Shown: piece by piece, positions 45,773-54,399 of the stretch
Numbering within the stretch: the stretch's first letter is position 1
How the letters are laid out: each line of letters opens with the position of its first letter
Source: Planktothrix sp. FACHB-1365
Lineage (GTDB): Bacteria; Cyanobacteriota; Cyanobacteriia; Cyanobacteriales; Microcoleaceae
Reading direction: 5' to 3'
NCBI RefSeq assembly: GCF_014697575.1
Contig: NZ_JACJSC010000039.1
Location: forward strand, 1 to 54,466
DNA length: 54,466 nt
Made by a program: the position numbers and the translations under genes
Notes under the pieces: generated by a model
What the model saw: the letters and a program-made list of their open reading frames with translations, nothing else
What the model was told of the DNA's origin: nothing
Database searches by the model: none

Positions 45773-46249
45773 ATGCAAGCCGAATTAAATGAGTTATTAG
45801 TTCAAGCGGAAAATCGCTATCTTCAAACAGAAGAATTAGTGGGTTTTAAAAGTTATGCAGAAACTTTAGCCCAGCGATTAAAAATTTATGAATTCCTTCG
45901 GGATCGAGAAATAGCTATTTTCCAACCGATTGCGGATCAAATTTCTAGCCAATTTCCTCACGAAAAGGAAGAACGATTAGAAGAAATTTTACAGCAATGG
46001 ATTCTGATTCTTCGTCATAGTGCAATGGCAATGTTATTAAATGATTCCGAATATCTTCAGCAACGAGTTATTGAGTGGTTATCGGGTTTAGTAAAAGCTC
46101 ATAATACCCAATCAATTGATACTCAAATTTATCAATTGCTTACGACTCGTTTAAATGAATTAATTTCTCCAAAAGCCACGGTTTTCCTGCAACCTTTCTT
46201 AGAACAAATCAAAACAAACTTACTAGAAGGAGGAACCGAGAAATCGTAA
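45773..46249 (+). CDS. Divergent phycobilisome-fold protein, no bilin cysteine (Slr0146-like position)
   Basis: A 158-residue all-helical protein. 'LLVQAENRYLQTEELVGFKSYAETLAQRLKIYEFL' resembles helices A-B of phycobiliproteins ('ADxRYLTxxEL..Y....RL'), and the region about 80-150 ('RHSAMAMLLNDSEYLQQRVIEWL') matches the later helices. It contains no cysteine at all, so it cannot bind a bilin covalently. The frame is open for 39 codons upstream without a start codon. The chosen ATG aligns with the start of the paralogue at 48234. No clear ribosome site is seen. It lies in the V4R cluster. Confidence 0.72.
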   Translation: MQAELNELLVQAENRYLQTEELVGFKSYAETLAQRLKIYEFLRDREIAIFQPIADQISSQFPHEKEERLEEILQQWILILRHSAMAMLLNDSEYLQQRVIEWLSGLVKAHNTQSIDTQIYQLLTTRLNELISPKATVFLQPFLEQIKTNLLEGGTEKS

Positions 46250-46344
46250 AACCTGGGAAATTAACGGTTTTTTCTTTGCATTTATTCCTCTGTTTGTCAA
46301 CGGTTAACGGTTAATTGTCAACTGTCTATACAGCCTGTTTTATT

Positions 46345-47010
46345 ATGATTGAAATCACCAACTTACTGAGTAAGCCCCAACTTCCGGGTAACTATTTCGC
46401 CTACAATGCTTATATTAAAGGAGACTTAGAACTAGGTTTACTAGAAAATCGTCTTGGTTCCCGTCTATTGGGGCTTCCCTTAACCCTACTTCAGGCAATC
46501 TATACTGGGTTAGAACAAGAAACAGGTCAAGCTACCCCCTTAGTTTTATTCAACTGTGGTCGTTGGTGGGGAAAAAACTTTTATGTTCGCTTTTGTGAAG
46601 AAACCAGCGAATATTATGGTAAAGCTGTGGCCCAGATGGAAATGATTGAATTCATTCAGTGTTTACAACAATGTTGGAAAACTCATGGATGGGGAACTTT
46701 TGATTTAGATGCACGCTATACTAACACGGGATTTCTAATCCTGATGACTAAAAATTCACCTTTTGCCAGCGCGGCTTCCCCTGTGCCCCAGCACCCCGCT
46801 TGTTTTTTAGAAGCTGGAGTTTTTAGTTCCTTTTTTAGTCGATTAACCGGACGGGATCTCCATTGTGTTCAAACCACCTGTGAATCAATGGGAGCAGATT
46901 GTAATTACTTTATTCTCGGTTTAAGTAATCGTTTACAAGCCGTAGAAGCTTGGGTTGATGAAGGAAAAGATCATGAAACGATTCTGAAACAACTCTGTGA
47001 AACATCATGA
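46345..47010 (+). CDS. V4R-domain protein, Slr0147-like
   Basis: A 221-residue protein parallel to the gene at 44699. The V4R domain occupies about 75-210 with 'GVFSSFFSRLTGRDLHCVQTTCESMGADCNYFILGLSNR', the same C-x5-C and late C-x3-F arrangement. A TTG ten codons upstream (46315) opens the frame, but the ATG at 46345 gives an N-terminus ('MIEITNLLSKPQLPGNYFAY') like that of relatives, so it is preferred. The two V4R proteins are distant paralogues in one cluster and may form a heterodimer (inference). Confidence 0.82.
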   Translation: MIEITNLLSKPQLPGNYFAYNAYIKGDLELGLLENRLGSRLLGLPLTLLQAIYTGLEQETGQATPLVLFNCGRWWGKNFYVRFCEETSEYYGKAVAQMEMIEFIQCLQQCWKTHGWGTFDLDARYTNTGFLILMTKNSPFASAASPVPQHPACFLEAGVFSSFFSRLTGRDLHCVQTTCESMGADCNYFILGLSNRLQAVEAWVDEGKDHETILKQLCETS

Positions 47011-47055
47011 GGAAGGAATAACCCGTTGATAGGCGAATTATTTTAGGTTAAACCC

Positions 47056-48216
47056 ATGGATGCTATTGAACTGCTGAGTCGATATGCAGATGGAGAACGG
47101 GATTTTAAAGGTGCCAATCTGCGAGGGATTATTTTGAGCAGCAATTCTTATCGGCCTAATGCGGTACCGACTCTGGGTTTAACTAATATTCGAGAACCCC
47201 AAAATCGACCTCATCTAATTGGTGCAGATTTAAGCAATGCTGACTTAAGCGAAGCCCATCTCTGTTTGGTGAATCTGAGTAAAGCGAATTTGACCGGAGC
47301 TAATTTAGCAGGAGCAAATCTTAGTGGAGCGAGTCTGAGTGGCACAATCTTAACGGGGACGAACCTGAGTCGGGTTAACCTCGAAGGTGCTCACCTGAAT
47401 TGGGCAAATTTGCAAGAAGCCGACCTCAACCATTGTAATCTCAAAAGTGCAGATTTTAGTTCTGCAATTCTGATAGAAGCGGTTTTGACTCAAGCCTGTT
47501 TGATCAAAGCTTATTTAATTAAAGCTAATCTCCGTCAAGCCATCTTAAAAAACACGGATTTAACCCAAGCGAATTTGAAAGATGTAGACTTATCAGGAGC
47601 GGATTTGTGTCAAGCTACTATTGTCCGAGCGAACTTAAGTGGCGCGAATTTAACGGGGGCTGATTTAACGAAAGCTCAAATGTTAAAAACCAATTTAAGA
47701 CACGCTGATTTAACAGACGCTTTTTTGAATTCTGCTACTTTATTAGAAGCGGATCTCAATGAAGCTAATTTGAGCCGAGCTAACCTGAGTAAAGCAAATT
47801 TGAGCAAAACCTATCTGCGGAATGTGTGTTTAAATGGAGCTCATTTAAGCGGTATTAATTTAAGTGGTGCTGATTTAGGTGGAATTGATTTAAGGCAGAA
47901 ATTATTAACAGGAATTAATTTAGCAGGAGCTTATTTAAGCGAAGCTAATTTAGCAGGAGCCTTACTCATGGATGCTAATTTAAGCGCAAGTAATTTGAGC
48001 TCGGCGAACTTAATTCAAGCTTGTTTAATTAATGCTGACTTAAGAAATACTCATCTTACTAATGCCAATTTGACAGAGGCTAATTTAATGGGGGCTAATT
48101 TGAGTAAGGCTGATTTAAGAGGGGCAAATTTGAAAGGAGCAATTTTAGCAAATGCGGAAATTAAGGGGGCACAGCTACAGGGTGCTATCTTACCCAATGG
48201 AAAAGTTTACAAATGA
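47056..48216 (+). CDS. Pentapeptide-repeat protein
   Basis: A 386-residue right-handed quadrilateral beta-helix protein. After 'MDAIELLSRYADGERDFKGANLRG' some 60 A(D/N)Lxx pentapeptides run from about residue 55 to the C-terminus, with a short break near 20-50 containing 'TNIREPQNRPHL'. There is no signal peptide or membrane helix. Function of cyanobacterial members is largely unknown; some mimic DNA, many are thylakoid-associated. It lies 45 bases after the second V4R gene in the same direction, so it is probably co-transcribed. I do not recall a pentapeptide gene in the Synechocystis cluster. Confidence 0.92.
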   Translation: MDAIELLSRYADGERDFKGANLRGIILSSNSYRPNAVPTLGLTNIREPQNRPHLIGADLSNADLSEAHLCLVNLSKANLTGANLAGANLSGASLSGTILTGTNLSRVNLEGAHLNWANLQEADLNHCNLKSADFSSAILIEAVLTQACLIKAYLIKANLRQAILKNTDLTQANLKDVDLSGADLCQATIVRANLSGANLTGADLTKAQMLKTNLRHADLTDAFLNSATLLEADLNEANLSRANLSKANLSKTYLRNVCLNGAHLSGINLSGADLGGIDLRQKLLTGINLAGAYLSEANLAGALLMDANLSASNLSSANLIQACLINADLRNTHLTNANLTEANLMGANLSKADLRGANLKGAILANAEIKGAQLQGAILPNGKVYK

Positions 48217-48233
48217 TTTAAAGTCTGAAAAAT

Positions 48234-48716
48234 TCATGATGTTCTTTTTTTGCACAAAATAGCGAGATTAAGTTCAATCAGAGGAAAAAATACATTTTTT
48301 TCCTCTGGTGTTAAATAATCTTCCAAGACATCGGACATGGCTTGGTAAGTCAATTCAGTAATATCTTGGACTTTAAACGCTTGTAAAATTGTTGCGAACC
48401 AAGTTAATAAGCGTTCCTGTAAATAATCAGGATCATTTATTAATAAAATCATGGCCGAATATCGTAAAACTCGGATCGTATCTAAACGCCATTTTGAGGT
48501 AAAATTAATAGATCCTTTCATAAAAATTTGAGGATTAGTTTTGATGAGTTTATGGTGTATTTTTTGAAGAATTATAGGTTCATACTTTTGAAGTTTTTGA
48601 TAGGCACTAATCCGGTATCGAAAAGTCTCCAAATAAGACTTTAAAAATTCTAATTCTTCGGGTGTCGCATAACGACCATCAGCCTCAACACTCAAACGTT
48701 GTAACTCAGTTAACAT
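48234..48716 (-). CDS. Second divergent phycobilisome-fold protein
   Basis: A 160-residue paralogue of the 45773 gene. 'SVEADGRYATPEELEFLKSYLETFRYRISAYQKLQKYEP' closely follows the phycobiliprotein helix A-B pattern. 'RVLRYSAMILLINDPDYLQERLLTWFATIL' follows helices E-F. The only cysteine is five residues from the C-terminus (C156), outside any known bilin site. It is convergent with the pentapeptide-repeat gene (17-base gap), on the strand opposite to its paralogue. Both could interact with phycobilisome or V4R partners without a chromophore. Confidence 0.75.
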   Translation of the reverse strand: MLTELQRLSVEADGRYATPEELEFLKSYLETFRYRISAYQKLQKYEPIILQKIHHKLIKTNPQIFMKGSINFTSKWRLDTIRVLRYSAMILLINDPDYLQERLLTWFATILQAFKVQDITELTYQAMSDVLEDYLTPEEKNVFFPLIELNLAILCKKRTS

Positions 48717-48837
48717 AAATAAGAATTACGAAGGTATAAATATCGCCTATAATCTGTTAACAGTTATTCGTTAACAGTGAATAGTTAATCGTTGTTGCCT
48801 ATTGCAAGAGTCTCCATTACAAAACTGCTTATTCCCT

Positions 48838-48875
48838 ATTAACTGATAACTGATAACTGTTAACTGATAACTGAT
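48838..48875. repeat. TAACTGA short tandem repeat
   Basis: Five TAACTG(A/T) units occur in direct order, just beyond the ferredoxin stop codon. It is a cyanobacterial short tandemly repeated repetitive sequence. Confidence 0.75.
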
Positions 48876-49372
48876 TAAGAGGCATCATCTTTAGCGTTAC
48901 GAGTTCGAGCTAAATATTCGCCAACTTGCAAACGAGTATCTTTCAACTGATTCACAATAGATCGAGTAATCAATTTTCCCGTTTCCACCACAACTTGCCC
49001 CGTAATCGGATGCAGCAGTTCTTGTTCTGCTCGCCGTCCAATCAGTGATTCTACATCTTCGATGGCATCAATATACATCCCCGAAGGTAATTCAACAATA
49101 ATTCCTTCCCCAATCACATGAGCTTGACAAGCTAAACGGGAATTGGGTTTGGCTGTTGTAATTACTTCCAAGGTTCTTTGTTCACGACGGCTGACTTTAG
49201 ATAAACCCTCCATGCCATCTTTAATGAAAACATGGCAGGTTGCACACATTCCTCGTCCTCCGCATTCTTTCAGAACGTGCAGTTCCTTAGTCATTAATGC
49301 CGAAAGCAAATTAGAATTAGTCTTAACTGCCATTTCTTCGGCAATTGGTTCTAGTCGAAGTATTTTAGCCAT
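48875..49372 (-). CDS. 2Fe-2S ferredoxin, Slr0148-like (Fed5 type)
   Basis: A 165-residue electron-transfer protein. The cluster ligands are C37, C43, C46 and C82 ('ECGGRGMCATCHV', 'LACQAHV'), spacing C-x5-C-x2-C-x35-C, the adrenodoxin-like spacing rather than the plant type of PetF. A C-terminal extension of about 65 residues is unusual for a ferredoxin and may bind a partner. In Synechocystis the corresponding Slr0148 is, as I recall, a phosphorylation target of SpkG, and a SpkG-like gene lies 545 bases away here. It is followed downstream by the phycobilisome-fold gene on the same strand. Confidence 0.88.
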   Translation of the reverse strand: MAKILRLEPIAEEMAVKTNSNLLSALMTKELHVLKECGGRGMCATCHVFIKDGMEGLSKVSRREQRTLEVITTAKPNSRLACQAHVIGEGIIVELPSGMYIDAIEDVESLIGRRAEQELLHPITGQVVVETGKLITRSIVNQLKDTRLQVGEYLARTRNAKDDAS

Positions 49373-49495
49373 TTCCAGTAAAAATTAAATTAGAGAACCC
49401 ACTGAGCAGAAAGAATGTAGACTGCACAACTGAACCGCTCAATTCAGGATAACAGGAGCGTTAACTCCTTAAAATCGCAGCACAATACCGCGAAT

Positions 49496-49807
49496 TTAGG
49501 CTTTAGAACGATGCAGTTCACCTTGAGGCTCTTTCACCCAAATTGCATATCCCTTTGGGGTTTTTGTAATTACCGTGCTGTCTCCTCCAGTTCCTAGTTT
49601 AGCCACAATTTCTAAGGTTTTATCAGCACCTTCTACCGCTTTAAAAAAGCTGTAGTATTCCTGATCAACACAAACCCCAGGAACCGGTTTTTCTAAATCC
49701 GGTACTTTGATTTGGCAGGTTCGATATTGGCTTTGAGATTGTATGATTTTAGTAGGGGCAGGCCCCTGCTGTAGTTTCGTAGATTCCGATTCAACGGGAG
49801 AAAACAT
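49496..49807 (-). CDS. Small conserved cyanobacterial protein (Slr0149-like position)
   Basis: A 103-residue protein of unknown function. Residues about 30-100 form the conserved part: 'YRTCQIKVPDLEKPVPGVCVDQEYYSFFKAVEGADKTLEIVAKLG', then 'STVITKTPKGYAIWVKEP'. Two cysteines (in 'RTCQ' and 'GVCVD') could pair or bind metal. A GTG two codons upstream (49813) is possible, but ATG 49807 follows GAAGAG at normal distance. It is upstream of the ferredoxin gene on the same strand and divergent from the kinase gene, which agrees with the PAP cluster gene set. Confidence 0.72.
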   Translation of the reverse strand: MFSPVESESTKLQQGPAPTKIIQSQSQYRTCQIKVPDLEKPVPGVCVDQEYYSFFKAVEGADKTLEIVAKLGTGGDSTVITKTPKGYAIWVKEPQGELHRSKA

Positions 49808-49916
49808 AAGCACTCTTCATCGCTGGCTAACGGATTAATGGGTCAGTAATGCCTATATTTTAGGTATACTTTAATACTATCGGAAATACCGTTAATGAGG
49901 TGGTCTAAAATACACC

Positions 49917-51857
49917 ATGCAGGCTTCTCGATACCGAATTTTGGGGTTAGTAGGACAAGGCCAGTTTGGTAAAGTTTACTGTGCCAGTGATCGTCGCACT
50001 GGACAACTGGTGGCTCTGAAGGAATTAAGTCATCAGCGCGCACCTACTCACCAATTCTTGCAGGAACTGTGGTTCATTATTAGTCTACAACATCCCCACA
50101 TTGCTGCTTGTCTCGGTTTAGAACATATCCAAACCGGACGTTATTTGGTCATGGACTATTGCGAGGGGGGAACTCTGCGCCATCTTCTTGAACAACAGGA
50201 TTCTCTGCGACTACAAGAAGCGTTAAACCTGATCATTGGTGTTTTAGACGGTTTACACTACGCTCATCAACGGGGTATTATTCATTGTGACATTAAACCT
50301 GAAAATATCCTACTGACTCTACAATCCCAAGGATGGTCTTCAAAATTATCAGACTTTGGAATTGCCCGTCGTCTGCCCCTCGTAGGCAAATTATCTATTG
50401 CCCAAAAAGCCTCCACCTTTACCGGAGGATCTCCAGCTTATATGGCCCCAGAACGATTTTATGGCCTTTATTCAGCCCGATCCGATATTTATGCGGTTGG
50501 AATTGTCTTATTTGAACTGTTAGTTGGAGATCGTCCCTTTCATGGTTTACCCGGTGAGTTAATGTGGGCGCAGTTAAATCAACGGTTGCAGATCCCTAAC
50601 GAGATTCCTGAAGCGTTACAAGCTATCATTCAAAAAGCTTTAGAAAAGCTCCCGGCTCGTCGCTACAACACCGCAGAACAAATGGCAGAAGCCTTACGCG
50701 AAGTCATTGTTCATCCCCAAATCCAAAGCCTTGCTGATTTTATTGTTCCTTGGAAAAACTCCGATTTACCGACTAAAAATCCTACCCAATTAGCAGGAGT
50801 CTATACCTCTGTTTCTCCTCTGATCTTACATCACTCTATCTCTTTGCCCTCGGTTCATCAATCTAAATTCCCCTTCAATTGTATTGCCAATTTTCCTTAT
50901 CTTTATACAGGATTTGGTCAGGCTTTAGAAATTTGGTCTATCCCCCAAGATTTATCTCCATCGGTTCAGCAAGTTGCTATTTCTTCTCAAGAAAAAATTC
51001 AATTTCCTGAACCTATTTTGGGGATGCTTCCCCTGGGAAATGGCTGCTGTGTTTTAACTCCAAACCGAATTTATCACTGCACTCCTTTTCAAAAAAAATC
51101 TCAATCTTTGTTAAATCTAAGTTCAATTCAATCCTTACAATCTAATCATCAGCAATCTCCTATCTCTCCTGACTTTTCCGGGGAAAATGAAGATTCAACC
51201 TCTGTCATAAAAACCTTTTCTCCCGATTTATTATATAAAATTGCGATAGAACCCAATAGTCGCTATATGGCTTTAGCATTTTCAGGACAATTACGATTTT
51301 ATTCATTAACCCAAAAATTAGACTATCTTGTTCTCAAACCCCTGAAAAAATTATCCCTAGCGGTATCTCAAGTTCCCGAAATTTTCTTCTTAGATAACAG
51401 ACATTTACTCTGTGTTTGGTTAAACTTTAAACAACAAAACTTTCATATGTTCAGGGTCTATACTCGCCGAGGAATGCCCATTGGAAATCTTAAATTATCT
51501 ATTCCTTTAAAGCAACTTCTACCTACTCCTCAACCCTATACTTTATTAGGGCTTGGACTTGATGATCAACCTTACCTTGTTCTCTTACGTTTAAAACCCC
51601 TGAGTGTCATTCGCATTCCTTTAAGTTCTCCCCCAACTGTTGCTTGCGCTACCTCTTGGGGATATGTTATAGCAGATCAAGAAGGAAAATACACCTTTTT
51701 TGATTTGGAAGGGAATTTAATCAGTTATGATTTTGGCCCTGTTAATCCTAAATCTCTAGCTTTCTGGGGAAAAACGGGATTAGCCATTGTTACTTATACC
51801 CAACAACAAGGTTATCTACATTTTGTAAAATCTGTTAATTTTGAAAGAGACTTATGA
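49917..51857 (+). CDS. Ser/Thr protein kinase (SpkG-like) with propeller-like C-terminus
   Basis: A 646-residue Hanks-type kinase. The kinase domain is at residues 6-265: glycine loop 'LVGQGQFGKV', K35 in 'VALKEL', catalytic D125 with K127 in 'HCDIKPEN', D146 of 'DFG', and 'PAYMAPERF'. Residues about 300-646 form repeating beta-rich segments ('LYTGFGQALEIWSIP', 'RYMALAFSGQLRFYSL', 'GYVIADQEGKYTFFDLEGN') like a beta-propeller. There is no membrane helix. Context next to the ferredoxin and V4R genes matches SpkG (Slr0152). The stop overlaps the next start by ATGA. Confidence 0.9.
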   Translation: MQASRYRILGLVGQGQFGKVYCASDRRTGQLVALKELSHQRAPTHQFLQELWFIISLQHPHIAACLGLEHIQTGRYLVMDYCEGGTLRHLLEQQDSLRLQEALNLIIGVLDGLHYAHQRGIIHCDIKPENILLTLQSQGWSSKLSDFGIARRLPLVGKLSIAQKASTFTGGSPAYMAPERFYGLYSARSDIYAVGIVLFELLVGDRPFHGLPGELMWAQLNQRLQIPNEIPEALQAIIQKALEKLPARRYNTAEQMAEALREVIVHPQIQSLADFIVPWKNSDLPTKNPTQLAGVYTSVSPLILHHSISLPSVHQSKFPFNCIANFPYLYTGFGQALEIWSIPQDLSPSVQQVAISSQEKIQFPEPILGMLPLGNGCCVLTPNRIYHCTPFQKKSQSLLNLSSIQSLQSNHQQSPISPDFSGENEDSTSVIKTFSPDLLYKIAIEPNSRYMALAFSGQLRFYSLTQKLDYLVLKPLKKLSLAVSQVPEIFFLDNRHLLCVWLNFKQQNFHMFRVYTRRGMPIGNLKLSIPLKQLLPTPQPYTLLGLGLDDQPYLVLLRLKPLSVIRIPLSSPPTVACATSWGYVIADQEGKYTFFDLEGNLISYDFGPVNPKSLAFWGKTGLAIVTYTQQQGYLHFVKSVNFERDL

Positions 51858-53506
51858 ATAACAACCCTTTGATTCCGTCAATGAATTCCCCCGATCAAAC
51901 TTTAATTAAATTTAAAGATCCTGTCTGTTTTAATTTAGTTCCTCCCTCTCCTGAAATTTCCGCCCCTGTTATCCAGGCTATGCAAGAATTAGTTCAAATT
52001 ATAGCTCATTTGCGATCGCCGAACGGGTCATGGCCTATTGATTTACCCCAAACCCCTGAAAACTTAATTCCTTATGTTACAGAAGAAGTTTCTGAAGTTT
52101 TAGCGGCTTATCAAACTCACCCAATCTCTGCTTCTAATATTCAATCCGACTTTTTTCCTAAAAAAGACAGCAATATTCAAACTCCTGTTATTTTATTCTT
52201 TAATACTTTAATTTCTCAGTTATTATGGAATTTTGCACAAACCTCTTATCAATTTATGCGACTTTTGACGGGAATTAATGCAGAAATTTTATTACCCCAT
52301 CAAGATTGGACTCCCGGAAAATTAAGATTAGTTGCTAGTCTCATCATTAAAACTGAAAATCTCCAAAGTTCTATTGATTTAGCAACCAGTGATTCCCCAC
52401 CTCCCCTAATTACTTCAGAAGCTTATCTTCAATCTAATGATTGTTCTTTTTGCCAAAATCCTTTGGAAGTTCAATTTTTTTTACGACAAATCACGCATCA
52501 CTTTCAAGATAATTTTCAAGGGTTTAATCTCTTGAATCATCCTATCCAAGCTGAATTTTTATCCCCTAACAGTCAATGGGAACCCATTGAAATGAGTATA
52601 GAAATAGGATTTCAATTTATTCCTGATCCTAAAACATCCGAAGTGAGTCCCTTTGATTATTTTTTAGAAAATGACTCTATAGATGAAGAATTGTTTCAAA
52701 ATACCCCCATTCAAGATGTTGAATATTCTATTTTAGCTTCTATTCCCCACTCTTCCTTACTCAAAACTCACGTTCGACTGACTGATCCGAATATTATTCA
52801 ACCTTATATTCAAACCCAAATTAAATATTATGGATTACACGGACTACAACGAAAAAAACAGTTACAACTTACCGATTTTGTTAACTCTTCCTCGGAATTA
52901 TCCTTAACTCTTGACTCCCAAACAGAAGAATTTGAATTAATCGAGTTAATTCAAATTGCTGATGAATTAGTTGATATAATTTACAGTCCTAAATCGCCAT
53001 CTAGCTTAATTCGTCTTCAACCCGAAATTCCCTTAATCGATTTATCGCTAAGATTATTATGGCAAATCGTTAAAAGCAGTTATAATGTTATGCAATTAAT
53101 GAGTGGGATTCAAGCCAAAGTCCTCCAACCTGGATTTTTATGGCAAACAGGGACATTAAGATTATTAATGGTTTTAAGTGCAGAGTTTTTAAGCGATTCC
53201 TGGGAATTGGATATTGCCACTAGCCAACCTCTTAAATTTGATTTAAAACCCATTATTCCTGAATCTATTATTCAATCTGATTGGAGTGAATGGTGTCGAT
53301 CTCCTCAATCCCTAGTTGTTTTAAAATTACAAGTCATTAATTTATTAGAAACTCTTCCTGAACTCCAAAGCTGGATGAAAGGAGTTAAAATAGATTGGGG
53401 TAATCCTAATGAGGATTTAGAATTATCCACCAATTGGCAACCTGGATTAGCTCAACTCAGCCTTGATTTTGAGTGGATTCCTGCACAGCCCAGTTCCCCA
53501 GAATAA
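51854..53506 (+). CDS. Unrecognised protein with MazG-like N-terminus and internal duplication
   Basis: A 550-residue protein translationally coupled to the kinase (ATGA overlap). Residues 40-86 ('ELVQIIAHLRSPNGSWPIDL', then 'QTPENLIPYVTEEVSEVL') follow the MazG NTP-pyrophosphohydrolase pattern, with EExxE at 77-81. The second metal motif of MazG is not kept. A domain at about 118-255 is repeated at about 385-550. Compare 'LLWNFAQTSYQFMRLLTGIN' with 'LLWQIVKSSYNVMQLMSGIQ', and 'TPGKLRLVASL' with 'QTGTLRLLMVL'. It is acidic, with no signal peptide. It is probably non-catalytic and a partner of the kinase, but its function is unknown. Confidence 0.78.
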   Translation: MNNNPLIPSMNSPDQTLIKFKDPVCFNLVPPSPEISAPVIQAMQELVQIIAHLRSPNGSWPIDLPQTPENLIPYVTEEVSEVLAAYQTHPISASNIQSDFFPKKDSNIQTPVILFFNTLISQLLWNFAQTSYQFMRLLTGINAEILLPHQDWTPGKLRLVASLIIKTENLQSSIDLATSDSPPPLITSEAYLQSNDCSFCQNPLEVQFFLRQITHHFQDNFQGFNLLNHPIQAEFLSPNSQWEPIEMSIEIGFQFIPDPKTSEVSPFDYFLENDSIDEELFQNTPIQDVEYSILASIPHSSLLKTHVRLTDPNIIQPYIQTQIKYYGLHGLQRKKQLQLTDFVNSSSELSLTLDSQTEEFELIELIQIADELVDIIYSPKSPSSLIRLQPEIPLIDLSLRLLWQIVKSSYNVMQLMSGIQAKVLQPGFLWQTGTLRLLMVLSAEFLSDSWELDIATSQPLKFDLKPIIPESIIQSDWSEWCRSPQSLVVLKLQVINLLETLPELQSWMKGVKIDWGNPNEDLELSTNWQPGLAQLSLDFEWIPAQPSSPE

Positions 53507-53553
53507 ATACCCTGATCTTTGGATTTTATATATTCACTTGTAGATATTAACCA

Positions 53554-54243
53554 ATGTATATTTACGCTTTTTTGAAAACACCCACATCACCCCTCAAGCT
53601 TCCTCAAGGGATTAAGGGTTCTTTAGAAATTATTAGTGATCAAGGATTATCTGCTCTTGTAGAACCCAATTTACAAGCCGAAGATCTCCCTGATACAGAT
53701 GAACAATTAATGCAAGCCGTTGTCACTCATGATCAAATCACCTGTACCATTTTTCACCAAACTTCTCTGTTACCCGTCCGTTTTGGCACCTGTTTCCGTT
53801 CAAAAACAGCCCTGTTGGAGCATTTAGTTTTATATCAACAAAACTATTTAAACAAATTAGACCAACTCGAAGGAAAAGCAGAGTATTGTTTACAAGGAGT
53901 TCCCCTCGACCCGCCAGCAAACACACTCACTCAAACTAATCCTACGGACTTAACTCCTTTGCGCGGTCGGGATTACTTTTTAGCTAAAAAACAATTACAT
54001 CACCATCAATTACAACAACAGCAACAGCAAACTCAACAATGGCAACAGTTACTTGAGGTATTGTGTCAAACCTATCCAGAAACCTATTTAGCCGATAGCC
54101 AACCCAATAGAGAACGAATCTATATATTGATGCCGGAGAGCAACGAATCCAAACTGCAAGAGCAACTAAAGCAATGGCAAAGCCAATATACTCATTGGCA
54201 ACTCAGTCTGGGGAACGCTGTACCTCCTTATCATTTTTTGTAA
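53554..54243 (+). CDS. Gas vesicle protein GvpL/GvpF family
   Basis: A 229-residue protein of the GvpL/F family, accessory to gas vesicle assembly. 'MYIYAFLKTP', 'GLSALVEP', 'LLPVRFGTCFRS' and 'RGRDYFLAKKQLHHHQLQ' are the family landmarks, ending 'LGNAVPPYHFL' ('GPWPPYSF' in relatives). A Gln-rich helix covers about 148-165. No other gvp gene is in the window, so it is a detached copy or the edge of a cluster. It lies 47 bases after the MazG-like gene in the same direction and is followed by a terminator hairpin. Confidence 0.9.
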   Translation: MYIYAFLKTPTSPLKLPQGIKGSLEIISDQGLSALVEPNLQAEDLPDTDEQLMQAVVTHDQITCTIFHQTSLLPVRFGTCFRSKTALLEHLVLYQQNYLNKLDQLEGKAEYCLQGVPLDPPANTLTQTNPTDLTPLRGRDYFLAKKQLHHHQLQQQQQQTQQWQQLLEVLCQTYPETYLADSQPNRERIYILMPESNESKLQEQLKQWQSQYTHWQLSLGNAVPPYHFL

Positions 54244-54247
54244 TAAC

Positions 54248-54285
54248 CAGCTTGCATGGCCATTACAAGCTGATTCTTTCCAATC
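54248..54285 (+). terminator. Terminator after gvpL/F
   Basis: CAGCTTG (54248-54254) pairs with CAAGCTG (54266-54272), followed by a pyrimidine-rich, T-containing stretch. It starts five bases past the stop codon. Confidence 0.65.
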
Positions 54286-54314
54286 GTTCCATCTCCAGAA
54301 AGACAAGAGCAGCT

Positions 54315-54339
54315 AAAATCCTTGCCAGACAAGGATTTT
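54315..54339. terminator. Strong hairpin AAAATCCTTG/CAAGGATTTT
   Basis: A ten-base perfect stem (54315-54324 with 54330-54339) and five-base loop, symmetrical A and T tails. It could terminate from either side and insulates the promoter that follows. Confidence 0.65.
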
Positions 54340-54370
54340 CCCTGGTTCAAAAAAAAGTTAAGAAAAAGGG

Positions 54371-54399
54371 TTGACAAAGCCGAAGAGATTAGATACATT
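54371..54399 (+). promoter_or_regulatory. Consensus sigma-70 promoter, probably of an rRNA operon
   Basis: TTGACA (54371-54376), a 17-base spacer and TACATT (54394-54399) form the strongest-looking promoter in the window. The sequence after it is a C-poor leader with 'GAGAGACGAAAGAACCGAAAG' style purine-rich text and 'GAACCTAGAAAA', reminiscent of cyanobacterial 16S rRNA precursor leaders. The gene itself would start beyond the window. Confidence 0.55.
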
